DNA from: Cyclobacteriaceae bacterium
GTDB lineage: Bacteria; Bacteroidota; Bacteroidia; Cytophagales; Cyclobacteriaceae
Direction of reading: 5' to 3'
Length of the DNA stretch: 43,942 nucleotides
Assembly: GCA_021648745.1 (NCBI GenBank)
Contig: JAKISE010000020.1
Coordinates: forward strand, 1-43,942
A model generated the notes under the pieces. It saw only the letters and a program-made list of their open reading frames with translations. It made no database searches and was not told the DNA's origin. The translations under genes were made by a program, and so were the position numbers. The number at the start of each line of letters is the position of its first letter. Position 1 is the stretch's first letter. Shown piece after piece: positions 9,173-16,607 of the stretch.

Positions 9173-10825
9173 TTATATCCCGCTTAGAATAGCGTTGTAT
9201 TTTTCTGGGTTTGAAATTATTTCAATTGCTTTTTTAATTTCATCATCGTCTGCAAGCGAGGTTTCTATACCACCTTCTTCATTATAATACCTAAGCGCAA
9301 TTTCTGTCTCTAAAATACTCTTTAGCAAAGCTTTTTCTTCTAATAATTGTTCATCCAAAGGTTGGTGAAGGTCATTATTAATATCAACCAATGTTGAATT
9401 AAATAGGTCAGTAGAGTTTGAGTTCGAAGAAAGGCTGTTGATTTTCTCCAAACTACGCTCTATATTGTTTTTAAATTCAAAATCAGATGCCATTACCCAT
9501 TGAATAAAATTATTAAACTGTGCATCGGTTAATTCAAATTTTGCCGGTTGTGCAATAGCTTCATTTGTTAGTTTAAACTCATTAGCGTAAAGGTAAATTT
9601 CACCTTCTTTGACTAGTTGAATAGCTATCGGTGACCATTTTACCTCTTTCATCACTATTTCAGGGTCAACTCCGCCACCATCATAAACTGTGCGCCCATT
9701 GCTAGTCTTATAGGTTGTTTTTAATGAGTCGGCAACTTTACCTACACTGCCATCTTTGTTTCTATGTGTGTAATCCAATGCTTGAATGCACCTTCCGCTA
9801 GGTGTATAATATTTTGCAATAGTTACCTTTAATTGGGCATTATAAGTGAGAGGTCTTACATTTTGAACAAGCCCTTTTCCGTACGATTTCTGCCCTAATA
9901 TCACTGCTCTGTCATAATCTTGAAGTGTGCCTGCCACAATTTCTGAAGCGGACGCGCTCGAGCTATTAATGAGCACCACAAGGGGAATAGCCAAATCGAG
10001 AGGTTGATTTAATGTATTAAACCGAGTAGAATTTTCTGGCCGTTTTCCTTTAGTTTCTACTACTAACTTGTCCTTTGGGATGAACAAATTACAAATGTTT
10101 ACCGCTTCATGAAGAAGACCTCCAGGGTTGCTTCGTAAATCTAAAATCAGTGCTTTGGCCCCATCTTTTTTAAGATCTTTGATCGCTCTATTTATATTTT
10201 TCCCTCCGTTTTCTGTAAACTGTACAAATTTAATATAGCCAACCTCATTGTCTAATAAGCCATAGTAAGGCACATTTTTTATAATTATTTTGTCACGAAC
10301 AACACTTATATTATTTGTGTTTTCACTTCCGTTTTTTCTAATACCGAGAAGGAGTGAAGTTTTAGCTTGACCTCGAACTAATTGGTTTAGCTCTTCATTA
10401 GATTTATTTAAAACCGCTATTCCAGAAGCAGAAATAACCTCATCACCAACTTCCAAATTTGCATTATGGGCAGGCCCATTATTTACTACTGCAGATATAA
10501 ATACTTTACCCTTTATTCTAACAGTAGATGCACCAATACCACCATATTGGCCAGTACTCATAGTCCTGTAGTCCTCAATTTTGTCCTCCGAAATATAAAC
10601 TGTATAAGGGTCTAGTTTAGCTAACATCGATTTTACAGAGGTATTTAATAGCTGATTCGGGTTAATTTCATCCACATAAAACTCATTAACCGTTCTAAAC
10701 AAAGCAGAATAGATTTCGATGTTTTTTGCGATTTCAAAAAAGCGGTTTTTCGGAGTACTAGCTACCGTAAAAAGTACGAGTATTATTGCAATAAATGCTA
10801 GTTTTACAGGCTTCCTATTAATCAT
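9173..10825 (-). CDS. S41-family C-terminal processing peptidase
   Basis: 550 residues. A signal peptide or N-terminal anchor (about residues 8-23) puts the enzyme in the periplasm. A PDZ domain follows (about 90-180, with GQYGGIGAS and LEVGDEVISASG), then the S41 core. The catalytic Ser is about residue 292 in SSASASEI and the Lys about residue 317 in SYGKGLVQ, 25 residues apart as in Prc/CtpA. DLRSNPGGLL is the conserved core strand. Such proteases trim or degrade periplasmic and lipoprotein substrates from their C-termini. The C-terminal extension of about 150 residues is typical of Bacteroidota members. Its 3' end meets the broken acetyltransferase gene with only 4 bases between. The symbol ctpA is not assigned because several paralogues usually exist. 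Confidence 0.9.
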   Translation of the reverse strand: MINRKPVKLAFIAIILVLFTVASTPKNRFFEIAKNIEIYSALFRTVNEFYVDEINPNQLLNTSVKSMLAKLDPYTVYISEDKIEDYRTMSTGQYGGIGASTVRIKGKVFISAVVNNGPAHNANLEVGDEVISASGIAVLNKSNEELNQLVRGQAKTSLLLGIRKNGSENTNNISVVRDKIIIKNVPYYGLLDNEVGYIKFVQFTENGGKNINRAIKDLKKDGAKALILDLRSNPGGLLHEAVNICNLFIPKDKLVVETKGKRPENSTRFNTLNQPLDLAIPLVVLINSSSASASEIVAGTLQDYDRAVILGQKSYGKGLVQNVRPLTYNAQLKVTIAKYYTPSGRCIQALDYTHRNKDGSVGKVADSLKTTYKTSNGRTVYDGGGVDPEIVMKEVKWSPIAIQLVKEGEIYLYANEFKLTNEAIAQPAKFELTDAQFNNFIQWVMASDFEFKNNIERSLEKINSLSSNSNSTDLFNSTLVDINNDLHQPLDEQLLEEKALLKSILETEIALRYYNEEGGIETSLADDDEIKKAIEIISNPEKYNAILSGI

Positions 10826-10866
10826 ATGTGCGATATTGCTAACTATTTAATTTAACTATGGGCCGA

Positions 10867-10874
10867 TAACTTTG
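10867..10874 (+). promoter_or_regulatory. -7 box TAACTTTG of the alkaline phosphatase gene
   Basis: Fits TAnnTTTG, 48 bases before the ATG at 10922. A 13-base dyad, ATGCAAATTGCAT (10891-10903), lies between box and start and could be an operator; no regulator can be named. Confidence 0.35.
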
Positions 10875-10921
10875 TTATACTTCCAATTTTATGCAAATTG
10901 CATTTTTAATTAAAATAACCA

Positions 10922-12007
10922 ATGAAAAATATTATTATTATCTCCGTTCTTTTGTTTAGTGTTTCCTGTGCTAATCCTGCCCAAGAGCTTAAACAAACGA
11001 ATTCCCCTAAAAATGTAATTTTTATGATAGGTGATGGAATGGGCATAGCTCAAATTCAAGCAGCTATGATAGCCAACGGTAATACATTAAACCTTGATCG
11101 AATGATTAGCACTGGTTTTTCCAAAACTAGTTCGGCAAGTGATGGCATTACTGACTCTGCAGCAGGTGCTACTGCATTTTCTATTGGAAAAAAAACCTAT
11201 AATAAGGCGATTGGAGTTGACAAGGATACTGTAGCGCAAAAAACTGTACTTGAATATGCTGAAGAAGCTGGATTGTCAACCGGTTTAGTAGCTACAAGCT
11301 CAATTACTCATGCTACGCCTGCTTCATTTATTGCACATCAGCCGTATAGAAATATGGCAGAAGAAATAGCAGCAGATTTTCTTAAAACGGATATTGATGT
11401 ATTTATTGGAGGAGGCAAAAATTATTTTGTCGATCGCAAAGATGGTGAGGATCTAACCCTTAGCCTTAAATCGAATGGGTATCAAGTAATTTTTGAACAA
11501 TCAGGCCTAGCCAATATTACTTCAGGCAAACTGGCAGCCTTACTTGCCCCTGATGGCATGCCTCCTTTTTCAAAGGGAAGAGGGGATATGCTAGCACCTT
11601 CGGCAATGAAAGCAATTGAATTATTGAACCAGAATGAAAAGGGCTTTTTTCTAATGATTGAAGGTTCTCAAATTGATTGGGGAGGACATGGAAATGATAT
11701 TGAGTATGTAGTGAGTGAATTATTAGATTTTGATAATACCATAGGACAGGTGTTAGATTTTGCAGAAAAGGATGGAAATACCTTAGTTATTATTACAGCT
11801 GATCATGAAACAGGTGGCCTAACAATTTTAGGAGATGATATATTAGGAGATAGTACGGCAACCAATTTTTCGACAGATTACCATACTTCGGTTATGGTAC
11901 CTGTATATGCAAAAGGTCCAGGAGAAGAAGCATTTGTTGGCACCTATGAGAATAATTTAATTTTCAATAAAATTATGTCTGCGTTAAGAATTGACTCAGA
12001 CAATTAG
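10922..12007 (+). CDS. Alkaline phosphatase lipoprotein
   Basis: 361 residues with a lipoprotein signal (SVSC, Cys16), so probably membrane-anchored in the periplasm or exposed at the outer membrane. The alkaline phosphatase superfamily (PhoA-type) motifs are in order: IFMIGDGMG (metal-ligand Asp38), DGITDSAAGATA (nucleophile Ser79), ITHATPASFIAHQ, MIEGSQIDWGGHGND and ITADHETGG (metal ligands). It should hydrolyse phosphate monoesters with zinc and magnesium. It lies 36 bases upstream of two polyphosphate kinase 2 genes on the same strand, so scavenged phosphate and polyphosphate or nucleotide phosphorylation may be linked in one unit. No clear PhoB-type box was found. Confidence 0.9.
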   Translation: MKNIIIISVLLFSVSCANPAQELKQTNSPKNVIFMIGDGMGIAQIQAAMIANGNTLNLDRMISTGFSKTSSASDGITDSAAGATAFSIGKKTYNKAIGVDKDTVAQKTVLEYAEEAGLSTGLVATSSITHATPASFIAHQPYRNMAEEIAADFLKTDIDVFIGGGKNYFVDRKDGEDLTLSLKSNGYQVIFEQSGLANITSGKLAALLAPDGMPPFSKGRGDMLAPSAMKAIELLNQNEKGFFLMIEGSQIDWGGHGNDIEYVVSELLDFDNTIGQVLDFAEKDGNTLVIITADHETGGLTILGDDILGDSTATNFSTDYHTSVMVPVYAKGPGEEAFVGTYENNLIFNKIMSALRIDSDN

Positions 12008-12043
12008 ACGGTTATAGTTATTAATCATAATGGTTTGACCTAA

Positions 12044-12919
12044 ATGCAAATAGTGGATAGAAATAGTAACGGCACCTTATCTTTTGTTGAACTCAATTCA
12101 GTTGTGGAAAGAACTGAACTTAAGAAGCTTTTTAGCGAAAGGGATATTAAATTTAAAAAGACGCTAGCTGTTCTTACCTACGAATCTGAATTAAGAGACT
12201 TGCAGGTTGAATTAATAAAAATGCAGAACTGGGTAAGGGACAAGAAAAAGAGAATTGCTATTATTTTTGAGGGTAGAGATGCCGCAGGAAAAGGGGGTGC
12301 TATTAGAAGGTTTACAGAGCACCTAAACCCAAGATCTATGAGAGTTGTTGCACTAAATATACCCACAAATATTGAAAAAGGGCAGTGGTATTTTACACGT
12401 TATGTGAAAGAATTACCTAATCCTGGGGAAATTGTATTTTACGACCGTAGTTGGTATAACCGGGCTGTGGTTGAGCCTGTTATGGGTTTTTGCTCCGTAA
12501 AACAATATGAGAAGTTCATGCGGCAAACTCCAGAATTTGAGCATTTGCTTTATGAGGATGGTGTAATTATTATTAAACTGTGGTTCTCGGTATCAAAAGA
12601 AGTTCAAAAATCTAGGTTTGAGTCTCGTAAAGTAACTCCCATTAAGCAATGGAAGATAAGCCCGATAGATGAACGAGCTACTGAAATGTGGGATAAGTAC
12701 ACGCATTATAAAGAGGCTATGTTTAGCAGAACTCATACAACTTATAGCCCTTGGGTAATTGTCAACTCTGATAATAAAAAAGTAGCTCGATTGGAGAGCA
12801 TGAGGTACGTTTTGTCAGCTTTGGAGTATGATGGTAAAGAAGATGCAGGAGACTTAATTAATTCTGACCCAACTAAAGTGGGTAAATATTTTAGATCAAT
12901 TGAACAAATAGATGACTAG
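12044..12919 (+). CDS. ppk2: Polyphosphate kinase 2 (first of a tandem pair)
   Basis: 291 residues. PPK2 enzymes use polyphosphate to phosphorylate nucleotides (or the reverse) in the cytoplasm. Walker A is FEGRDAAGKGGAI (about 79-91), Walker B is VFYDRSWYNR (Asp134), and the lid/substrate region includes PIKQWKISPIDERA. The layout matches the one-domain PA0141-like group. The start is firm: an in-frame TAA directly precedes the ATG at 12044. Residues 5-16 (DRNSNGTLSFVE) fit the 12-residue EF-hand calcium loop pattern, which I do not associate with PPK2; the flanking helix is too short for a full EF-hand, so this may be chance. The next gene, 2 bases downstream, is a paralogue. Confidence 0.92.
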   Translation: MQIVDRNSNGTLSFVELNSVVERTELKKLFSERDIKFKKTLAVLTYESELRDLQVELIKMQNWVRDKKKRIAIIFEGRDAAGKGGAIRRFTEHLNPRSMRVVALNIPTNIEKGQWYFTRYVKELPNPGEIVFYDRSWYNRAVVEPVMGFCSVKQYEKFMRQTPEFEHLLYEDGVIIIKLWFSVSKEVQKSRFESRKVTPIKQWKISPIDERATEMWDKYTHYKEAMFSRTHTTYSPWVIVNSDNKKVARLESMRYVLSALEYDGKEDAGDLINSDPTKVGKYFRSIEQIDD

Positions 12920-12921
12920 AG

Positions 12922-13776
12922 ATGGTCAAATCGATTGAACATATTAGTCAAAAAGAACTTGAGTTACTCCATTCTAAACAAGGCAAAATAGAATTGCTCC
13001 GAAACAAACAAGTTAATGTAAAAAAAGCACTTAAAAGAGTTAATTACCTTAATGAACTGGTAGATCTCCAAGAAGAATTGCTAAAAATGCAGCAATGGGT
13101 TGCAGAAAAAAAGAAGAGAGTTGTTCTTTTATTCGAGGGAAGAGACGCAGCTGGTAAAGGTGGCGCAATTCGAAGGTTTGTTGAGCATATGAATCCTAGG
13201 ATGTTACGAGTTGTGGCTCTACCAGAACCCACCAAGGCTGAAAAGGGGCAATGGTATTTTCAACGATATGTTCTTCAATTACCTAATCCAGGAGAGATTG
13301 TGTTTTTTAATAGAAGCTGGTTTAACCGTGCGATTGTGGAGCCTGTAAATGGCTATTGCACCCAAAAGCAGTACAGGGATTTTATGGATCAGGTAGGTGA
13401 TTTTGAAAACATGCTAGTAAAAGATGGAATTCAAATAATTAAATTTTGGTATTCAATCTCAAAGGAAGAACAGAAGTCAAGGTTTGAATCCATTCGTCAA
13501 GATCCATTGAAACAATGGAAGTTGAGCCCTATAGATGATCGTGCGCAAGAACTATGGGATGATTACACATTCTACAAAAAGGCTATGTTTGCTAAAGCCA
13601 ATGGCTCAGAGTGTTCTTGGAATATAATAAAATCTAATTACAAGCCAAATGCTCGAACAGAGTCTATTAAGTACGTATTACGTTCAGTTAATTACCCTAA
13701 AGATGAAACGGTTATGAATTTGCTAAAGCCCAACCCAGGTATAATTGAATCTGCAGACCCATCCACATTTACCTAA
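12922..13776 (+). CDS. Polyphosphate kinase 2 (second of a tandem pair)
   Basis: 284 residues, clearly paralogous to the preceding gene across the whole core. Walker A is FEGRDAAGKGGAI. Where the first copy has YDRSWYNR, this copy has FFNRSWFNR, so the Walker B Asp is Asn130. The codon was checked (AAT). The KQWKLSPIDDRA region is intact. Asn may occur at this position in other family members, so loss of activity should not be assumed; different nucleotide preference from the first copy is a reasonable inference. The genes are separated by 2 bases and must be cotranscribed. The downstream edge is repeat copy B, starting 1-2 bases after the stop codon. Confidence 0.9.
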   Translation: MVKSIEHISQKELELLHSKQGKIELLRNKQVNVKKALKRVNYLNELVDLQEELLKMQQWVAEKKKRVVLLFEGRDAAGKGGAIRRFVEHMNPRMLRVVALPEPTKAEKGQWYFQRYVLQLPNPGEIVFFNRSWFNRAIVEPVNGYCTQKQYRDFMDQVGDFENMLVKDGIQIIKFWYSISKEEQKSRFESIRQDPLKQWKLSPIDDRAQELWDDYTFYKKAMFAKANGSECSWNIIKSNYKPNARTESIKYVLRSVNYPKDETVMNLLKPNPGIIESADPSTFT

Positions 13777-13777
13777 A

Positions 13778-13952
13778 TTAAACCCGGATTATGTGATAGG
13801 ATTCGTAATGAGAATACAAACTGCAATAAATCAGCAGTTTATGTTCGAAAAGCATAGCACCGCTATGGTTAAGAAGATAAACTTAGTAAAACGGCTGATT
13901 TGCAGCAGTTTGTGTTAGTAATAGAATTACTATTGCGTAATTTGGGTTAAAC
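13778..13952 (+). repeat. Dispersed palindromic repeat, copy B (full)
   Basis: A 175-bp copy in the same orientation as copy A, from TTAAACCCGGATTATG to TTTGGGTTAAAC. The central hairpin CATAGC-ACC-GCTATG is intact. It fills the gap between the convergent ppk2 and TonB receptor genes almost exactly: it starts 1-2 bases after the ppk2 stop and ends 5 bases before the other stop codon. Its fold could act as a two-way transcription terminator, but it lacks a T run. Confidence 0.85.
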
Positions 13953-13957
13953 TGTTG

Positions 13958-16393
13958 TTAAAAACTTGCTTTTATCCCTAAATTAAATGCTATAGGCATG
14001 CCTGGTCGTAATCCTGCAGGTTGCCGCGATACTAGATATACTTTGTTAGTTAAATTAGTAGCATTGGTAAAAAGTGAAATGTTTTTATGTATTGAATAGT
14101 TTGCACTAGCATCAAGAATAAAATAGGCCTCCGTCTTTTCATTTGCAGGAATAGCCCCTTGTCCTGGTTCTGTACGCATTTCGCCCATATATCGTCCGCT
14201 TAAGTTAATATTAAACTTGTGGTGTTCAAGGCCAACTATGAATGTTATCTGATTATTAGCAAGGTAAGGAAAGTCGTCACCAGCGGACACTTGTCCCCAA
14301 TTTCCATTTTCACTATCAAAATCGTTTTTAAACTTCGAGTCAGTGTATGTATAAACAACTGATAGTGGTAACCTAAACGGAGTATTTGCATTAGGACCTA
14401 ATAAATCGTAGGTAAGTTGGAACTCAAGTCCTTTGGTAAGTACTTCACCGGCATTATATAATTCAGATGTGCCTCCTCCACCTCCTGCGGCAAGGTCTGT
14501 GCCCAGTAAGTTACTGTAGTTATTAACAAATAGAACTGCTTCGCCTGATAAAGCTGTTTTTGAAAACCTAGTTCCGAGCTCATAATTAACGCTTTTTTCA
14601 GGTCTGGTGCCTTCTTTAGAACCAGGAGGAGAAAAGCCCTTATGTACTCCGGCAAATGTGCTTAAGTAGGGAGTAAATTTATAGTCGAGCCCAATGCCCG
14701 GTATAAAAACTTCTACTTCATTGCTTCTTTCAGATAGGCCAGCTCCGGTTCTTTCTGGGTCATTTTTACCATAATCCTGTTTTGATAAAGTCATATTTTC
14801 ATACCTAATGCCAGGAATGGCTGTAAAATTTCCCAGCACCAACTTGTATTGAATATAGGTTGCAAATGCTTTGGCAGATTCAATTCGATTACTTTCGGTC
14901 CCAGGCGTTCCAGATTTAGTTAATTCCATTACACCCTTGTCCATTGCATATTCATCTACCCATTGAAAACGATCCATCTGATCTGAATGTAATCGAAATC
15001 CTACATCAATATCATGGCTAATTGAATTGGTTGTAAAGTTAAACCCAAGCACCGTTTGTACTCCTTGAGAGCTGTATGATCTATTATTGGCTTTTACAAA
15101 CAATGCATCATCGTTAACACTTGAACTTCCTCTAATTATATCGTAGGCTTCTTTATAATCGTAAGGCTGTTCTAAAATATCAACAATATTAGTAATGTTT
15201 CCAGCGCCATCTTTTACATTATCAAGCTTATACCAGTTACGAGCAAGTTTTGTATTGTACAGAGTAGTGTTGATATCGAAAAAATTTGAGAACTTAACTC
15301 CATGCGTTAATGAAAGTTGCGTCTGCTCTGTTTTTATGTTATCTACTTGAGAACCAAAGTACCTGCGATATGGTGTAGCATCAAAGTCTTCTTGAGTTAA
15401 ACCAAGGTAAGTTTCATTTGAAATTTCATTTACTTGGCCTGCTTTAAAGGTAAGTGATTGGTAAATTTTAGCATCCTCATTAGTATTTATTCTAACTTTT
15501 GCTAGATAATCTTTTTTATCAAATCCGGTACTTCCTCCACCATCTAAATTCTTAAACCCATCGGAGCCAAACTGGTAAGTTTCTACTACATAGGCAACAT
15601 TTTTATGGGAGTTGCCTACATAGGCATGCAAATTTTTACTTCCATAACTTCCAGCTAATAAATTTATTCTGGCAGAGAAGTCTTTTGGTATTTGAGTAGA
15701 AATTAAATTAATGGCACCTCCCGTGGTATATGGGCCATATTTAATTTGGCTACTGCCTTTGAGTATTTCAATAGCCTGCATACGGCCAATAGTAGGAAAA
15801 TAGTACGCTGCAGGTGCGGCATAAGGAGCCGGTGCCATTAACACCCCATCTTCCATAATTGTGATTTTTGAGCTACGCTCCGTGCCAGTACCTCTTAATC
15901 CAATATTAGGGCGTAATCCAAAGCCATCTTCTTCTTGCAAATTTACTCCTGGCACAGCCCGTAAGGTACGGTTGATGTCGGTATAACTAAATTTTTCAAT
16001 TGCTTTTGGCGATATATAATAAACAGAACCAGGGATGTCTTTGATGCCTGTACTTCCTGATGTAACCGTAATTTCTGATAGGGTTGAGATTGACTCTATC
16101 ATTGGAAAATTTGCAACAGTTGTTTTGTTTTCCTCAATTTTTACTTCTTCTGTTAATGTGAAATAGCCAATTGCTGAAACTACTAAAGTATAATTTCCAA
16201 TAGGTATATTTTTTATAGTGTAATTGCCATTTGCATTTGAGGCAGAACCGTATTTTGTGTCATCTAAGTATACAGATATTCCAGGTAAGGCATTTATGCC
16301 ATTAATTTGCGTTATTTTCCCTTTTACAGTACCACTTTGAGCAAACAGTGCTTGCGATGTAAAAAATAGAGTGGTAAGGTATAGGTATCTCAT
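13958..16393 (-). CDS. TonB-dependent outer-membrane receptor, FecA-like
   Basis: 811 residues. Signal peptide 1-19 (QALFAQ), then a carboxypeptidase-regulatory-like beta domain (about 20-105, GTVKGKITQINGINALPGI) typical of Bacteroidota receptors. The plug domain follows (about 110-225, with GLRPNIGLRGTGTERS), then a 22-strand-type barrel ending in a terminal Phe. The plug and the C-terminal stretch SRQPAGLRPGMPIAFNLG resemble FecA-type iron(III)-dicitrate receptors. Energy would come from TonB-ExbBD, which are not in this window. The promoter carries an iron-box-like dyad over the region just upstream of the -7 box, so derepression under iron (or other metal) limitation is likely. The substrate is inferred, not shown. 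Confidence 0.88.
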   Translation of the reverse strand: MRYLYLTTLFFTSQALFAQSGTVKGKITQINGINALPGISVYLDDTKYGSASNANGNYTIKNIPIGNYTLVVSAIGYFTLTEEVKIEENKTTVANFPMIESISTLSEITVTSGSTGIKDIPGSVYYISPKAIEKFSYTDINRTLRAVPGVNLQEEDGFGLRPNIGLRGTGTERSSKITIMEDGVLMAPAPYAAPAAYYFPTIGRMQAIEILKGSSQIKYGPYTTGGAINLISTQIPKDFSARINLLAGSYGSKNLHAYVGNSHKNVAYVVETYQFGSDGFKNLDGGGSTGFDKKDYLAKVRINTNEDAKIYQSLTFKAGQVNEISNETYLGLTQEDFDATPYRRYFGSQVDNIKTEQTQLSLTHGVKFSNFFDINTTLYNTKLARNWYKLDNVKDGAGNITNIVDILEQPYDYKEAYDIIRGSSSVNDDALFVKANNRSYSSQGVQTVLGFNFTTNSISHDIDVGFRLHSDQMDRFQWVDEYAMDKGVMELTKSGTPGTESNRIESAKAFATYIQYKLVLGNFTAIPGIRYENMTLSKQDYGKNDPERTGAGLSERSNEVEVFIPGIGLDYKFTPYLSTFAGVHKGFSPPGSKEGTRPEKSVNYELGTRFSKTALSGEAVLFVNNYSNLLGTDLAAGGGGGTSELYNAGEVLTKGLEFQLTYDLLGPNANTPFRLPLSVVYTYTDSKFKNDFDSENGNWGQVSAGDDFPYLANNQITFIVGLEHHKFNINLSGRYMGEMRTEPGQGAIPANEKTEAYFILDASANYSIHKNISLFTNATNLTNKVYLVSRQPAGLRPGMPIAFNLGIKASF

Positions 16394-16419
16394 TTAGACT
16401 AATTGTTTGTAATTTGTTA

Positions 16420-16445
16420 CAAAGTTATTTAGAATTAGTCTAAAT
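16420..16445 (-). promoter_or_regulatory. TonB receptor promoter with an iron-box-like operator
   Basis: On the minus strand the -7 box TAACTTTG (16420-16427) matches TAnnTTTG, about 27 bases before the start codon. Immediately upstream and overlapping its first base is the dyad ATTTAGAATTAGTCTAAAT (16427-16445 as read on plus), with 7-bp perfect arms. The same dyad in the same place occurs before the exported CbiX gene (40535-40553). DtxR/IdeR- or Fur-type repressors bind such sites; which one acts here cannot be told. Confidence 0.6.
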
Positions 16446-16469
16446 AAAAACTGATATATATCAGTTTTT
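16446..16469. repeat. 24-bp perfect palindrome upstream of the TonB receptor operator
   Basis: AAAAACTGATAT followed by its exact reverse complement ATATCAGTTTTT, directly adjoining the iron-box-like dyad. It could be a second operator or a factor-independent terminator for transcription reaching the receptor promoter. It is A/T-flanked on both sides. Confidence 0.6.
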
Positions 16470-16552
16470 GATAAACACCCCTAATGAGCCCTTAAATAGC
16501 ATATTTATCTAAAAGATTATTTAGAAAGATTCCAAGGAAGGTGATATTTGGG

Positions 16553-16594
16553 CAAAAAAAAGACCTTGCTAAATTCTAGCAAGGTCTTTTTTTT
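16553..16594 (-). terminator. Hairpin terminator of the OmpA/TPR lipoprotein gene
   Basis: An 11-bp perfect stem (AGACCTTGCTA with TAGCAAGGTCT, loop AATTC) is flanked by A8 on one side and T8 on the other, so it can terminate in either direction. It lies 13 bases after the stop codon of the minus-strand lipoprotein gene. Confidence 0.9.
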
Positions 16595-16607
16595 GTAAGG
16601 TTAAATG

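Noticed and set aside
12922..13776. Second ppk2 as an inactive pseudo-enzyme
   Set aside because: Walker A and lid residues are intact and the frame is undamaged; a single Asp-to-Asn change is not enough to call it dead.
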